From NCBI GenBank assembly GCA_900545245.1, contig UQYV01000015.1, positions 6,745 to 70,744 on the forward strand: a DNA stretch of 64,000 nt, in the 5' to 3' direction. Of this stretch, positions 9,154-17,140 are shown piece after piece. How positions within the stretch are numbered: the stretch's first letter is position 1; every line of letters starts with the position of its first letter. A program made the translations under genes and the position numbers. The notes under the pieces are model-generated. The model saw only the letters and a list, made by a program, of their open reading frames with translations, was not told the origin of the DNA and made no database searches. This stretch comes from an uncultured Bacteroidales bacterium. Lineage in GTDB: Bacteria; Bacteroidota; Bacteroidia; Bacteroidales; UBA932.

Positions 9154-10674
9154 TCAGGCTGTCATCTCACTGAAGACATCGTTCACTATTTCCTTCTCGT
9201 CAAAATGGCGCTTTTCCGTCCCTATGATTTGGTAGGTCTCGTGACCCTTTCCCGCGAGGAGAATAACGTCTCCCTGTTCAGCGGTCATTATTGCCGTGCG
9301 TATCGCCTGCTCGCGGTCCTCTATGAACAGCGACTTGGCGCGTCCGCTGAGGTCGAGGCCGGTTTTGATTTCCGCAATGATGTCGGATGTCTTCTCCGTG
9401 CGGCTGTTGTCCGAGGTGACATAAAGCCTGTCGGCATATTTCTGCGCCACGGCTGCCATCTCCGGACGTTTTGTTCTGTCTCTGTCTCCTCCGCAGCCGA
9501 ACAGGCAAATGAGCCTGCCTCCGCAGTTGATATCCTTGAGAGTCTTGAGTACATTCTCAAGCGCGTCAGGAGTGTGCGCGTAGTCTATGATGACAGTGAT
9601 GTCCTTCGGTCCGTGGAGGGTTTCGAGCCTTCCTGGAGCCGACTCCAGAGAGCTGAGTGCCACAAGCGCCTCCTCCGGTTTCGCTCCGAGGACAACCGCC
9701 GTGGTGTAGATTGCCAGAAGATTGTAGGCGTTGTGCTGTCCGATGAGCGGAGTCCAGCACTCGGTCCCGTCGATTTTCAGCAGCATGCCCTCGAAACTCT
9801 CCTCAAGTATGCGGCAACTGTGGTCGGCTAGCGAGCGGCAGGAGTAGCGTACAATGTGTGCCCTGCAATTCTGAACCATCACCTCGGCATTTCTGTCGTC
9901 AATGTTGATGATTGCATAGGCTTCCTTCGAAAGGCCGTCGAAGAAAAGTTTCTTGCAGCGGAGATATTCGGCGAAGGTCTTGTGGTAGTCGAGGTGGTCG
10001 TGCGTGAGGTTCGAGAATATCCCCGCACAGAACTCCAGCCCTGCCACCCTTTCCTGTTCGAGACCGATTGAGCTTACTTCCATAAAGCAGAACTCACATC
10101 CGCATCCGCACATTTCGTTCAAAAGGGAGTTTATCGTAATCGGGTCTGAGGTCGTGTTGGCCGTCTCGCTGCGCTTTCCGGCAACATAGTTGGCTATGGT
10201 CGAGAGCAGTCCGCAGCTGTAGCCGAGCGATGTGAACAGGCGATAGAGCAGCGTCACCGTCGTGGTCTTTCCGTTGGTGCCGGTGATTCCGACAAGTCGA
10301 AGACGGCGCGACGGATTGTCGAACCATGCGGACGCAATGAATCCAAGGGCGTGTCTGGTCGACTTCACTTGAACGAGAACGATGTCTCCGGAAAAGACCC
10401 CCGCTTCAGCGAGCGACTTCTCGGCAGCAGTCCTGTCGTCGTAGACGATAACTGCCGCACCTGCTCCTGTGGCCTTTCCGATGAAGTCATGCCCGTCGCA
10501 GGCGGCACCATGCACGGCAATGAACGCACACCCCGGAGTGACCTTACGCGAGTCGCTGCATATCCCGGAAACTTCCGTCCCGAGAGCGGTCTCTCTGTCT
10601 GCCACGTGGCTTCCGAGCCGTTCAATGTCCACGACTCCGCACTCGTCCGTCAATATGTCCCTCAGTATCTTCAT
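9154..10674 (-). CDS. murE: UDP-MurNAc-tripeptide ligase MurE
   Basis: 506 residues. MurE adds the third stem-peptide residue (meso-diaminopimelate in most Gram-negatives) to UDP-MurNAc-L-Ala-D-Glu. Motifs seen are GICSDSRKV (about 36-44), the P-loop GITGTNGKTTT (about 129-139), TANTTSDPIT, LTHDHLDYHKT, IDYAHTPDALENVL and GCGGDRDRTKRPEM. The substrate-specificity motif, DNPR in mDAP-adding enzymes, reads DNSR here (in TSDNSRTEK, about 422-430). The Arg that contacts the DAP carboxylate is kept and Pro is replaced by Ser. mDAP remains the most likely substrate, by inference. Confidence 0.96.
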   Translation of the reverse strand: MKILRDILTDECGVVDIERLGSHVADRETALGTEVSGICSDSRKVTPGCAFIAVHGAACDGHDFIGKATGAGAAVIVYDDRTAAEKSLAEAGVFSGDIVLVQVKSTRHALGFIASAWFDNPSRRLRLVGITGTNGKTTTVTLLYRLFTSLGYSCGLLSTIANYVAGKRSETANTTSDPITINSLLNEMCGCGCEFCFMEVSSIGLEQERVAGLEFCAGIFSNLTHDHLDYHKTFAEYLRCKKLFFDGLSKEAYAIINIDDRNAEVMVQNCRAHIVRYSCRSLADHSCRILEESFEGMLLKIDGTECWTPLIGQHNAYNLLAIYTTAVVLGAKPEEALVALSSLESAPGRLETLHGPKDITVIIDYAHTPDALENVLKTLKDINCGGRLICLFGCGGDRDRTKRPEMAAVAQKYADRLYVTSDNSRTEKTSDIIAEIKTGLDLSGRAKSLFIEDREQAIRTAIMTAEQGDVILLAGKGHETYQIIGTEKRHFDEKEIVNDVFSEMTA

Positions 10675-10690
10675 AATATATATATTTATA

Positions 10691-12838
10691 TCATTTCAGC
10701 ACAATCGTCACCATTCCGCCCCGATCGAGTTTCGCTCCAGCCGCAGGTGATTGCTCCGCGACGTGTCCGATACCGCTGAACCGACACCTATAGCCATTGT
10801 TTTCAATCATATAGAGCGCGTCGTCCAGCCCCATTCCGATGAGGTTTGGAACATGTGTACCGTTCGTCTTGTCCGTCACCATGACTTTCTTTGAACTTGT
10901 CGGCATTGCACTGCTCTCGTTTACCGTCTCTCTCCATCTCGGGTCGAGTGAATAAATCTCGTCAATAACCTCACGCAATGCGTTTGCAGGACGTGTTCCT
11001 CCGTAGTAAGGGGTTTGTGTCAATCCGGAGTAAACGACGACTATAGCGGAATAGATTGGGTTTTCAGCCGGGAAAAAACCGGCGAACGAACCCTGATAGC
11101 GTCTGTATCCGTCTGTTGTCACGTATGGATCTCTTTTTTGCTGTCTTTCTTTCGGGACAATCATTCTGGAAGTTCCGGTTTTTCCGGCCACGCTGCACTT
11201 CGCCTTTCTCAGCGCTGAACCGGTGCCGTTGGTGACTACGCATCTCAGCGCCCGCCTGAGCGTGTCGGCCGTGGCCTTGCTGCATATTGTTTCGTTCAGA
11301 GAAACTGGTTCCGTCTTCCTTATGGTCTTCCCGTTGTCGAGGACTTCTTCAACGAGATATGGCTTCACGAGGTTGCCCTTGTTCGCAATCGCGTTGTAGA
11401 ATGCAAGAGTGTGGAGCGGAGTGACCTGTACGCTGTAGCCATAAGCTATGGAACCGAGGTCGCTCGGTGTCCAGTGTTTTGAGTCTGGGTCGGGGAGAAC
11501 CGTCTTTGCCATTCCGGAAATGTCGAACTTCCAGTCGGAGCCGAACCCATAGTCGTAGTACCTGCTGATAAACTCCTTCGGATTGGATTTGTAGTTGTGC
11601 AGCGCCAGGTATGTAAAGACGTGGTTTGACGAAATCTCAAGCCCTTCACGGACAGAAATCGTGCTGTTTCCTGTGCGGTCCTTGTACTTGACGAGATACT
11701 CGTCCTTTTTCTCAAATGGCACTGGAAGACTCTGCAACTCATTGATGTTCAAACGTGTTTCCAGTCTTGTCTTTTTGTCCTCAAGCTCCGTCATCAGCCC
11801 GACTGTCTTGAATACTGACCCCGGATCTGTCGCCTGCGTCAGTGCAATGTTCAGAGTCTCGTCGAACTTTCCGTTCTTTCCCTTGTGGAGGTTCACCATC
11901 GCCTTGATTCCTCCAGTCTTGACATCCATTATTATCATACAGGCATCGGTGATGTTGTCGTCATCCTCGATGTGCTTTCTGACTGCCCTGTCCGCAATGT
12001 CCTGAATGTCAATATTGAGACTGAGCCTTATGTCGTGTCCGTTCTGCACAGGAATCGATGTGCTGTCAGGGTCGAGAACCCACGCCCTCTCGTCCACCAT
12101 CCTTCTCCATTCAATGCCCTGCTTGCCGTGGAGCTCGTAATTTAAGCTTCCTTCAATTCCCTTTGCCGTGCTGCCCTCGTCGTTGTTCTTCACATAACCG
12201 ATGGTTCTTCTGGCCAGATCCCCATAGGGATAATCCCTTCCGTACTTCGGCGTGATGATTACGCCTCCGTCATACTGCCTTCTGTTCGCAAGCGGGAGCT
12301 TCTTCAGCTTCACCATTGTCGCGTAGTCGATGTCGTCCGCAATCTTTAGCGTTTTGCTGAGCCTCGTGTCATTGGACAGACGACGTTTTATGATTTCATT
12401 CTCGAAATATGTGGCCGAACTGCCGTCTTTCAAAACTCCCGGAAGAGCACGCGCAAACGCTCTGGCGTCTTCTCTCCACTCTTTTTCCAGTTTCACTCCC
12501 TCCACTTCTCCTGTCTTCTTGATCGTGTCGGTGAGTGTTTCGTAGTATTCCTTCCGGACCCCGCAGTCGAGGTCAACACGGTAGGTCGGAATCGTGATTG
12601 CAAGCAGTCGCCCCTCGCAGTCGATGATGTTTCCTCTATGAGGATTGAGAACGTGTTTCTGTGCCTGAAGCTTGAAGTCGTTCATTTTTAGAACTCTCGG
12701 ATCCGGCTTCCAGAAGTACTGCAGATAGACAATCCTCCCTATTGCAAAGAAGGACAATAGGGCAAAGAAGGTGGTGGCGACAAGAAGCCATCTTGCCGTC
12801 ACGTTGTTCTTTCCGTTATTTTCCTTTTTACTTGCCAT
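10691..12838 (-). CDS. ftsI: Division-specific penicillin-binding protein (FtsI/PBP3) with C-terminal PASTA
   Basis: 715 residues. It has an N-terminal membrane helix (about 15-38), a PBP dimerisation domain and a transpeptidase domain. The active-site motifs are present: SVFK (about 345, nucleophile Ser), SSN (about 403) and KTG in AGKTGTSRM (about 557). A C-terminal PASTA-like domain (HVPNLIGMGLDDALYMIE to MVTIVLK, about 650-715) follows. PASTA is absent from E. coli FtsI but is common in Bacteroidetes and Gram-positive homologues. The protein cross-links septal peptidoglycan, probably with FtsW. It lies 16 bp before murE and 9 bp after the ftsL-like gene. Confidence 0.95.
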   Translation of the reverse strand: MASKKENNGKNNVTARWLLVATTFFALLSFFAIGRIVYLQYFWKPDPRVLKMNDFKLQAQKHVLNPHRGNIIDCEGRLLAITIPTYRVDLDCGVRKEYYETLTDTIKKTGEVEGVKLEKEWREDARAFARALPGVLKDGSSATYFENEIIKRRLSNDTRLSKTLKIADDIDYATMVKLKKLPLANRRQYDGGVIITPKYGRDYPYGDLARRTIGYVKNNDEGSTAKGIEGSLNYELHGKQGIEWRRMVDERAWVLDPDSTSIPVQNGHDIRLSLNIDIQDIADRAVRKHIEDDDNITDACMIIMDVKTGGIKAMVNLHKGKNGKFDETLNIALTQATDPGSVFKTVGLMTELEDKKTRLETRLNINELQSLPVPFEKKDEYLVKYKDRTGNSTISVREGLEISSNHVFTYLALHNYKSNPKEFISRYYDYGFGSDWKFDISGMAKTVLPDPDSKHWTPSDLGSIAYGYSVQVTPLHTLAFYNAIANKGNLVKPYLVEEVLDNGKTIRKTEPVSLNETICSKATADTLRRALRCVVTNGTGSALRKAKCSVAGKTGTSRMIVPKERQQKRDPYVTTDGYRRYQGSFAGFFPAENPIYSAIVVVYSGLTQTPYYGGTRPANALREVIDEIYSLDPRWRETVNESSAMPTSSKKVMVTDKTNGTHVPNLIGMGLDDALYMIENNGYRCRFSGIGHVAEQSPAAGAKLDRGGMVTIVLK

Positions 12839-12847
12839 CTGCCTTCG

Positions 12848-13183
12848 TTATTTTCCTTTCAGTTCAATCGCCGGTTCTCTCAGTGGTTTGAGATCCGAGC
12901 CGGCTTTTTCGAGCATATCCTCGATAGTCGTGTATCTGTAAAGGGACACCATTTCCCTATATTTACTTGAGTACACAATCTTTGCGGATTCCAGCTCCTT
13001 TATCCTTTTCTCTCTGACAGTCAGAGTGCTGTCCACATAATAACTGAGCACTATACTGATTGCGCAGACCGTGAAGGCGAAGATTATGTGCGGAAGATAC
13101 CTGTGAACCCCGAGTTTCAGCAGGATGTCTCCGCGACCTATCGTGAGGAATGCATTCTTGAGCCATGTCAGAAATTTCTTCAT
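12848..13183 (-). CDS. FtsL-like small divisome membrane protein
   Basis: 111 residues with one membrane helix (about 29-49, HIIFAFTVCAISIVLSYYV). A heptad-like charged segment follows (TVREKRIKELESAKIVYSSKYREM, split by residue about 70). A bitopic protein with a periplasmic coiled coil between rsmH and ftsI is the FtsL arrangement. FtsL links FtsQ/FtsB to FtsW-FtsI. FtsL proteins share almost no sequence identity across phyla, so the call rests on topology and position. It is separated from rsmH by 15 bp. Confidence 0.8.
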   Translation of the reverse strand: MKKFLTWLKNAFLTIGRGDILLKLGVHRYLPHIIFAFTVCAISIVLSYYVDSTLTVREKRIKELESAKIVYSSKYREMVSLYRYTTIEDMLEKAGSDLKPLREPAIELKGK

Positions 13184-13198
13184 AGTCCCCCTCCTCCG

Positions 13199-14104
13199 TC
13201 ATAGTTTTTCCGCCACGCGCAACTTTGCGCTCCGGGCGCGCGTGTTCCCCGCAATCTCTTCCTCCTGTGGCAGGATAGGCTTCCTGTTCACGGCCGAAAG
13301 CGGAATGTCCGCCTTTCCGTAGATGTCTCTGTGAATCTCTCCTTCGATGTTTCCTGCCTTGATGAAATTCTTCACCATCCTGTCTTCGATGGAGTGGTAG
13401 GTGATGACTACAAGCCGTCCTCCAGCTTTGAGGGAAGCCGCAGCACCGCTGAGCATCTTTTCAAGTGACTTCATCTCCTGATTCACTTCAATTCGCAGCG
13501 ACTGATAGACTCTTGCAAGTTCTTTGTGCTCAGCAAATTTCGGGAGACAAGGGGCTATGGCCTCGTTCAGCTGCGTGGTGGTCTCTATCGCCGAAGTCTT
13601 TCTCGCGCGGACAATGAGCGAAGCCATCTTGCGGCTCTGGCCCACCTCGCCATATACTCTTAAAATCTTTTCGAGTTCAGCTTCCTCCAGGGAGTTGACC
13701 AAGTCGGCGGCAGTCACGGCAGCCTCAGTGTTCATCCTCATATCCAGCGGCGCGTCGTAGCGAAATGAAAAACCGCGCTCTGCTGTGTCAAACTGATGGG
13801 ACGAAACGCCAAGGTCTGCCATAACACCGTCTATTCCGTCTTTGTAGCCCTCGAAGAGCACAAAATTGTGTATGAATCTGAAATTGTTTCTGATGAGCGT
13901 GAACCTGCTGTCATCCGGTGCATTCGCGAGAGCATCCGCATCCCGGTCGAAGGCAATCAGTCTGCCTTGTGGCCCGAGAGCTTCCAAAATGCCACGCGAA
14001 TGACCGCCACCTCCAAAGGTGGCGTCGGCGTACACTCCTGACTTATCGGTAATTAATGCTTCGATGCACTCCCTGAGCATCACAGGGTTATGATATTCTG
14101 ACAT
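13199..14104 (-). CDS. rsmH: 16S rRNA (cytosine1402-N4)-methyltransferase RsmH
   Basis: 301 residues, normal length. RsmH methylates N4 of C1402 in 16S rRNA using S-adenosylmethionine. It begins YHNPVMLRECIEAL, followed by the SAM-binding glycine motif DATFGGGGHS (about 27-36). ADLGVSSHQFD (about 95-105), GFSFRYDAPLDMRM and the late ITYHSIEDRMVKNF (about 232-245) are also conserved. It is the second gene of the dcw cluster, 13 bp after mraZ. Confidence 0.97.
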   Translation of the reverse strand: MSEYHNPVMLRECIEALITDKSGVYADATFGGGGHSRGILEALGPQGRLIAFDRDADALANAPDDSRFTLIRNNFRFIHNFVLFEGYKDGIDGVMADLGVSSHQFDTAERGFSFRYDAPLDMRMNTEAAVTAADLVNSLEEAELEKILRVYGEVGQSRKMASLIVRARKTSAIETTTQLNEAIAPCLPKFAEHKELARVYQSLRIEVNQEMKSLEKMLSGAAASLKAGGRLVVITYHSIEDRMVKNFIKAGNIEGEIHRDIYGKADIPLSAVNRKPILPQEEEIAGNTRARSAKLRVAEKL

Positions 14105-14117
14105 AATGCGAAGCCTC

Positions 14118-14573
14118 CTATCCCAAATCGGACAGTGCCTCGGCTATGTTGAGATACTCTTCGTCTGAAATCTCGGACGCGGCGAACTTGTCCTTAGCCC
14201 AGATTTCAATCTTGTAGTCATTGCCTGAGAACACAACTTCCTTTGTTACACCTATCCTTTCAAGAAGGCTCTTGGGGACAGTAAAGCGTCCGACTTTCGC
14301 GTCAAGCTCCACCTGAGCGCAGTCACGCATATACTTTCTCCAGAACGCAGCGTGTTCCTTTTTGAGAAAATTGACCTTCTTTTTCAATTCCTCGGACTGA
14401 CGCCCCCATTCCTCACAGGTGTACATCTCAAGACAATCCTCAAAGATATTCTTTTTGATGACAAACCTCTGGTTTCCTTCACCCGGTGGCAACAAGCTCT
14501 TGAAGCCGGCAGGGAACACAAGCCGTCCCTTGTCGTCTACCTTTGCTTCGTATTGACCGATGAATGACACCAT
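14118..14573 (-). CDS. mraZ: Transcriptional regulator MraZ
   Basis: 151 residues with two AbrB/SpoVT-type swapped-hairpin repeats. The first begins GQYEAKVDDKGRLVFPAGFK (about 6-25) and the second AQVELDAKVGRFTVPKSLLE (about 84-103). MraZ forms ring-shaped oligomers and in E. coli represses its own dcw operon by binding TGGG-type direct repeats. The DNA just upstream carries four TGGAA repeats 10 bp apart, a good candidate operator. MraZ is the first gene of the cluster, as usual. Confidence 0.95.
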   Translation of the reverse strand: MVSFIGQYEAKVDDKGRLVFPAGFKSLLPPGEGNQRFVIKKNIFEDCLEMYTCEEWGRQSEELKKKVNFLKKEHAAFWRKYMRDCAQVELDAKVGRFTVPKSLLERIGVTKEVVFSGNDYKIEIWAKDKFAASEISDEEYLNIAEALSDLG

Positions 14574-14640
14574 ATTGTTTCTAAATTATTGGAGACCTTT
14601 TCCCGAAAACCGGGGGCTTCCCATTATTCGCTACGTTCCG

Positions 14641-14692
14641 CAAAGATAGAAAATGTTTTCCATTTTATTCCACTTTATTCCAAAATATTCCA
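14641..14692 (-). promoter_or_regulatory. mraZ/dcw promoter with four MraZ-like boxes
   Basis: On the minus strand TATCTTTG (14648-14641) matches the Bacteroidetes -7 element TAnnTTTG. Directly upstream, four copies of TGGAA (plus strand TTCCA at 14658-14662, 14668-14672, 14678-14682 and 14688-14692) are spaced exactly 10 bp apart, one helical turn each. Established work on E. coli MraZ describes direct repeats of TGGGN separated by 5 bp, the same geometry. No TTTG at the usual -33 distance is seen. MraZ autoregulation here is therefore inference from position and spacing. Confidence 0.7.
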
Positions 14693-14733
14693 CAAAATTT
14701 TCTAAATTTGGCCTATGTTTGACGCAGGTTAAA

Positions 14734-14741
14734 TATATTTG
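14734..14741 (+). promoter_or_regulatory. Candidate -7 element for the M23 peptidase gene
   Basis: TATATTTG fits TAnnTTTG and lies about 88 bp upstream of the chosen ATG at 14829. A TTTG at 14707-14710 is 23 bp away, slightly longer than the usual 19-21, so the -33 element is weak. It is divergent from the mraZ promoter. Confidence 0.45.
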
Positions 14742-14828
14742 ATGCGTAGAGTGCCGTCAAATGCAGTTTTGAGATGGAGAAGTCATTCCCTCCGAATGAA
14801 AATGAGTGTGAAACAAAAAACAAATGTA

Positions 14829-16058
14829 ATGGGTATGAGAAAATTAGGATATATATTGGTCTTTGCGACCTCGCTAACTATGATTTTGTCCTGTGGACAG
14901 CGGAAAGGGGAGAAGGCACCGGTTTCGGCTGGCGCTGATGAAACGGAAATAGTTTGGCCTCTCGGTTTTGCGACGGACACGCTGCAGGTTGACACCCTCA
15001 AGGTCCGCGACGGACAAACCCTCTCTAAACTTTTCACCGGTCTCGGACTTTCGGACAAGGCAGCATACGACCTTGTGCAGGCTTCGGACTCGATTTTCCC
15101 GGCAAAGGCCCTGCGCAGCGGACGCGACTGCTTCGCCTACACCGCGGACACTCTCGGGCTGCGTTATCTCGTGTATGAAAAGGACAGGGTCAATTCAGTG
15201 GTTTTCAGATGCTTCCCGCCTTACGGGGCATGGAATGTCGAGAAGGAGGTGGTCGTTGAACGGAAATATTCCGATGTCACAATCAATTCCTCTCTTTGGG
15301 TGGATATGAGGGAGGCTGGTGCTTCGCCCCTTCTGATTCTCTCACTTTCGGACGTATATGCCTGGACAGTAGACTTTTTCGGACTTCAGAAGGGAGACCG
15401 TTTCAGAGTTGTCTATGACGAACGGACTGTTGACAGCGAGGTGCTTGACATCGATACTATACGAGTGGCCCAGTTTATCCGCGACACAGACACTCTCGCC
15501 TGCTACATGTTTGATCAGGGAGACGGAGGCAACATCTATTGGAACGAGAAGGGGGAGAGTATGCGAAAGGCATTTCTAAAAGCGCCTCTGCATTTTTCAA
15601 GGATAAGTTCGGGCTTTTCTTATGCCAGGAAACACCCTGTGACGCGCCGTGTCCAACCCCATACGGGAGTGGACTACGCCGCTCCGAAGGGTACTCCTGT
15701 GATGTCAATCGGAGACGGAACTGTGCTCTCTGCAAAATATGAAGGCGCCGGCGGCAACACAGTCCGCATCCGCCACAACAGTGTCTACACCACCGCCTAT
15801 CTCCACCTGAGCGGTTTCGGCAAAGGCATTCGCTCCGGCGCCCGTGTCAGCCAAGGACAAGTCATCGGCTACGTGGGCTCCACCGGCCGTTCCACCGGTC
15901 CACACCTCGATTTCCGCGTCTGGAAAAACGGCTCGCCCATCAACCCGCTAAAAATGCAGTCCCCACCGGCAGAACCTCTACGCAGCGAATTCCGCCCCCA
16001 GTTCGACTCCCTGAAACTCGAACTCAACCGCCTGTTTGACACTATCATTGTAAAATAA
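14829..16058 (+). CDS. M23-family peptidoglycan endopeptidase lipoprotein
   Basis: About 409 residues from the ATG at 14829. Upstream in-frame codons to 14739 exist, but 14829 (or the ATG at 14835) gives a clean lipoprotein signal, a short basic start, a hydrophobic core and the lipobox ILSC. The C-terminal third is a LytM/M23 domain (HTGVDYAAPKGTPV with ligands His-x3-Asp, then YLHLS, then TGRSTGPHLDF). The canonical HxH of the last motif reads HLD, so one expected zinc ligand is Asp. I believe this variant occurs in other Bacteroidetes homologues. It probably cleaves or regulates cleavage of peptidoglycan cross-links in the periplasm. An OapA/LysM-like segment may precede the catalytic domain. 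Confidence 0.88.
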   Translation: MGMRKLGYILVFATSLTMILSCGQRKGEKAPVSAGADETEIVWPLGFATDTLQVDTLKVRDGQTLSKLFTGLGLSDKAAYDLVQASDSIFPAKALRSGRDCFAYTADTLGLRYLVYEKDRVNSVVFRCFPPYGAWNVEKEVVVERKYSDVTINSSLWVDMREAGASPLLILSLSDVYAWTVDFFGLQKGDRFRVVYDERTVDSEVLDIDTIRVAQFIRDTDTLACYMFDQGDGGNIYWNEKGESMRKAFLKAPLHFSRISSGFSYARKHPVTRRVQPHTGVDYAAPKGTPVMSIGDGTVLSAKYEGAGGNTVRIRHNSVYTTAYLHLSGFGKGIRSGARVSQGQVIGYVGSTGRSTGPHLDFRVWKNGSPINPLKMQSPPAEPLRSEFRPQFDSLKLELNRLFDTIIVK

Positions 16059-16090
16059 AAATGGAGTCGTTCTCTCAAACGACTCCAATG
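16055..16090 (-). terminator. Rho-independent terminator for the 48-codon ORF
   Basis: A perfect 9-bp stem, GGAGTCGTT (16063-16071) with AACGACTCC (16078-16086), encloses a 6-nt loop. Read on the minus strand it is followed by a T-rich run (plus-strand taaaataaaaat). It is therefore oriented to end transcripts coming from the right, i.e. from the small ORF at 16117-16263. It also lies just after the M23 stop and may act as a hairpin for that convergent transcript. Confidence 0.75.
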
Positions 16091-16116
16091 CGGACGGAAA
16101 ATACAATAGGGTATAA

Positions 16117-16263
16117 CTATCGTTTGCGATAGTGTGCCCTCACATAAATCTTCTTACCTTTGATGACACGAAAATGTCCTCTGACGAAGATTTTGTTTTG
16201 AGTTTCCTTGTGCTCTGCGCAAAGTCTCTCATCTGCACTTATTATGAAATGGAATGTAAACAT
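16117..16263 (-). CDS. Small basic protein, unknown function
   Basis: 48 residues from the ATG at 16263. A hydrophobic start (MFTFHFIISADE) is followed by the basic C-terminal half KIFVRGHFRVIKGKKIYVR and ends AHYRKR. Two short 'V/IxVRxHxR'-like units (FVRGHFR and YVRAHYR) flank a GKK turn. I have an impression of similar short C-termini in Bacteroidetes but cannot name a family. A terminator starts about 30 nt after the stop, which supports an expressed unit. A longer in-frame start at 16326 is possible. Function unknown; a DNA/RNA-binding role would be a guess from the charge. Confidence 0.5.
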   Translation of the reverse strand: MFTFHFIISADERLCAEHKETQNKIFVRGHFRVIKGKKIYVRAHYRKR

Positions 16264-16332
16264 AATTGTTTGAATAAAAAATGGCTGAGAGCAGAGAGGA
16301 GTTCGCTGAGAGTACGTCATCCGCATTTAACA

Positions 16333-16384
16333 ACAAAAAACAGAGCGTCAAATCTTATTTACATAAGAAAATTAACACTCTGTT
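16333..16384 (-). terminator. Long minus-strand hairpin with T-run
   Basis: On the minus strand AACAGAGTG (16384-16376) pairs with CGCTCTGTT (16347-16339) with one G-U pair. An inner stem TCTTAT/ATAAGA closes a short loop. The 3' arm is followed by a T-run (plus-strand A-run 16334-16340). It is about 90 bp beyond the stop of the WbqC-like gene and could terminate that operon. It is also about 45-95 bp downstream of a promoter at 16432-16462, so it may define a transcript of roughly 90 nt. Confidence 0.65.
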
Positions 16385-16431
16385 ATCTTGTGCAGACGAG
16401 CTTGCTTCCCGCCTATGTTTACATTCCTTTG

Positions 16432-16462
16432 CAAAGGTGGTGATTTTTTTTTGATTTGCAAA
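16432..16462 (-). promoter_or_regulatory. Candidate minus-strand promoter
   Basis: On the minus strand TTTG (16462-16459), 19 nt, then CACCTTTG (16439-16432) matches the Bacteroidetes TTTG-N19-TAnnTTTG pattern, with C for the first T of the -7 element. It points toward the hairpin at 16333-16384 and the small ORF at 16117-16263. A start point near 16424 is inferred. Confidence 0.5.
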
Positions 16463-16474
16463 TGTTTTCTGGAA

Positions 16475-17140
16475 CTATTTAATTTTTTTTATGTAACAGA
16501 TGCTGTCGGGGCCTTCGTTGAAGAGGAGGTCCATTATGGAGAGGCCGGGGATGAATCCGTATTTTGGGGAGAAGACCTGCCAGTAGGGTTTTTCCACTCC
16601 GAGGTCTTTCATGATAGTATTCGGTCGTTTTGGGTGGATGGCTTCGCGGAGGTCGGTGACTTTATTTCCATCAATGGTAACCGCCTCCCATTCGCTTGTG
16701 AAACGGATGTCGGCCGGAATGCCTGTCTTACGCAGGAAAAACCTGAGTATCTGCGTGTTGAAGTCCAACATCAACTCCGGGCGGGAATCGAGGATGGCGA
16801 AGAGTTCGTCCTGGTAGTATTCGAAATAGGGGGAGGTGCGGTAGGCCGAGATGATGGCGCGTTCGTGTCTTGTCAGCCAGTCGGTTTTCCAGTCTATGCG
16901 CATTTGGGAAATCGGTTTTCCGAAATCCTCGTGACGCACGGGGAAGTTTAGCGTCTGCGCCCCGTCTGCGGCATAGAAACGACAGCGGTTTCTCCACGAC
17001 TGTTTCACATAGTGTTCGCAGGCTTCAATGAAAACGACCGCAGGTTCAACCTCGGTCATCCCGGGATTAAACCTGCATTCATTTGCTATAGCCGCCAAAT
17101 ATTCAATAGGCGGAAAGTAAGCCGTAGAAAGAAGTAGCAT
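16475..17140 (-). CDS. WbqC-like family protein
   Basis: 221 residues. The N-terminus LLSTAYFPPIEYLAAI (about 3-18), the segment CEHYVKQSWRNRCRF (about 48-62) and the central WKTDWLTRHERAIISAY (about 97-113) with YFEYY match the WbqC-like family. Members were first noted in O-antigen gene clusters. The biochemical role is not established. In Bacteroidetes the gene often accompanies lipid A or signal peptidase genes. Its start overlaps the lpxA stop by one base (TGATG), which suggests translational coupling and a cell-envelope role. A terminator-like hairpin lies about 90 bp downstream. Confidence 0.8.
   Translation of the reverse strand: MLLLSTAYFPPIEYLAAIANECRFNPGMTEVEPAVVFIEACEHYVKQSWRNRCRFYAADGAQTLNFPVRHEDFGKPISQMRIDWKTDWLTRHERAIISAYRTSPYFEYYQDELFAILDSRPELMLDFNTQILRFFLRKTGIPADIRFTSEWEAVTIDGNKVTDLREAIHPKRPNTIMKDLGVEKPYWQVFSPKYGFIPGLSIMDLLFNEGPDSICYIKKIK

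Noticed and set aside
16132..16443. Plus-strand frame of 103 codons after the M23 gene
   Set aside because: Lies opposite the small ORF and the two hairpins, with no signal or motif; the minus-strand reading is better supported by the terminator position.
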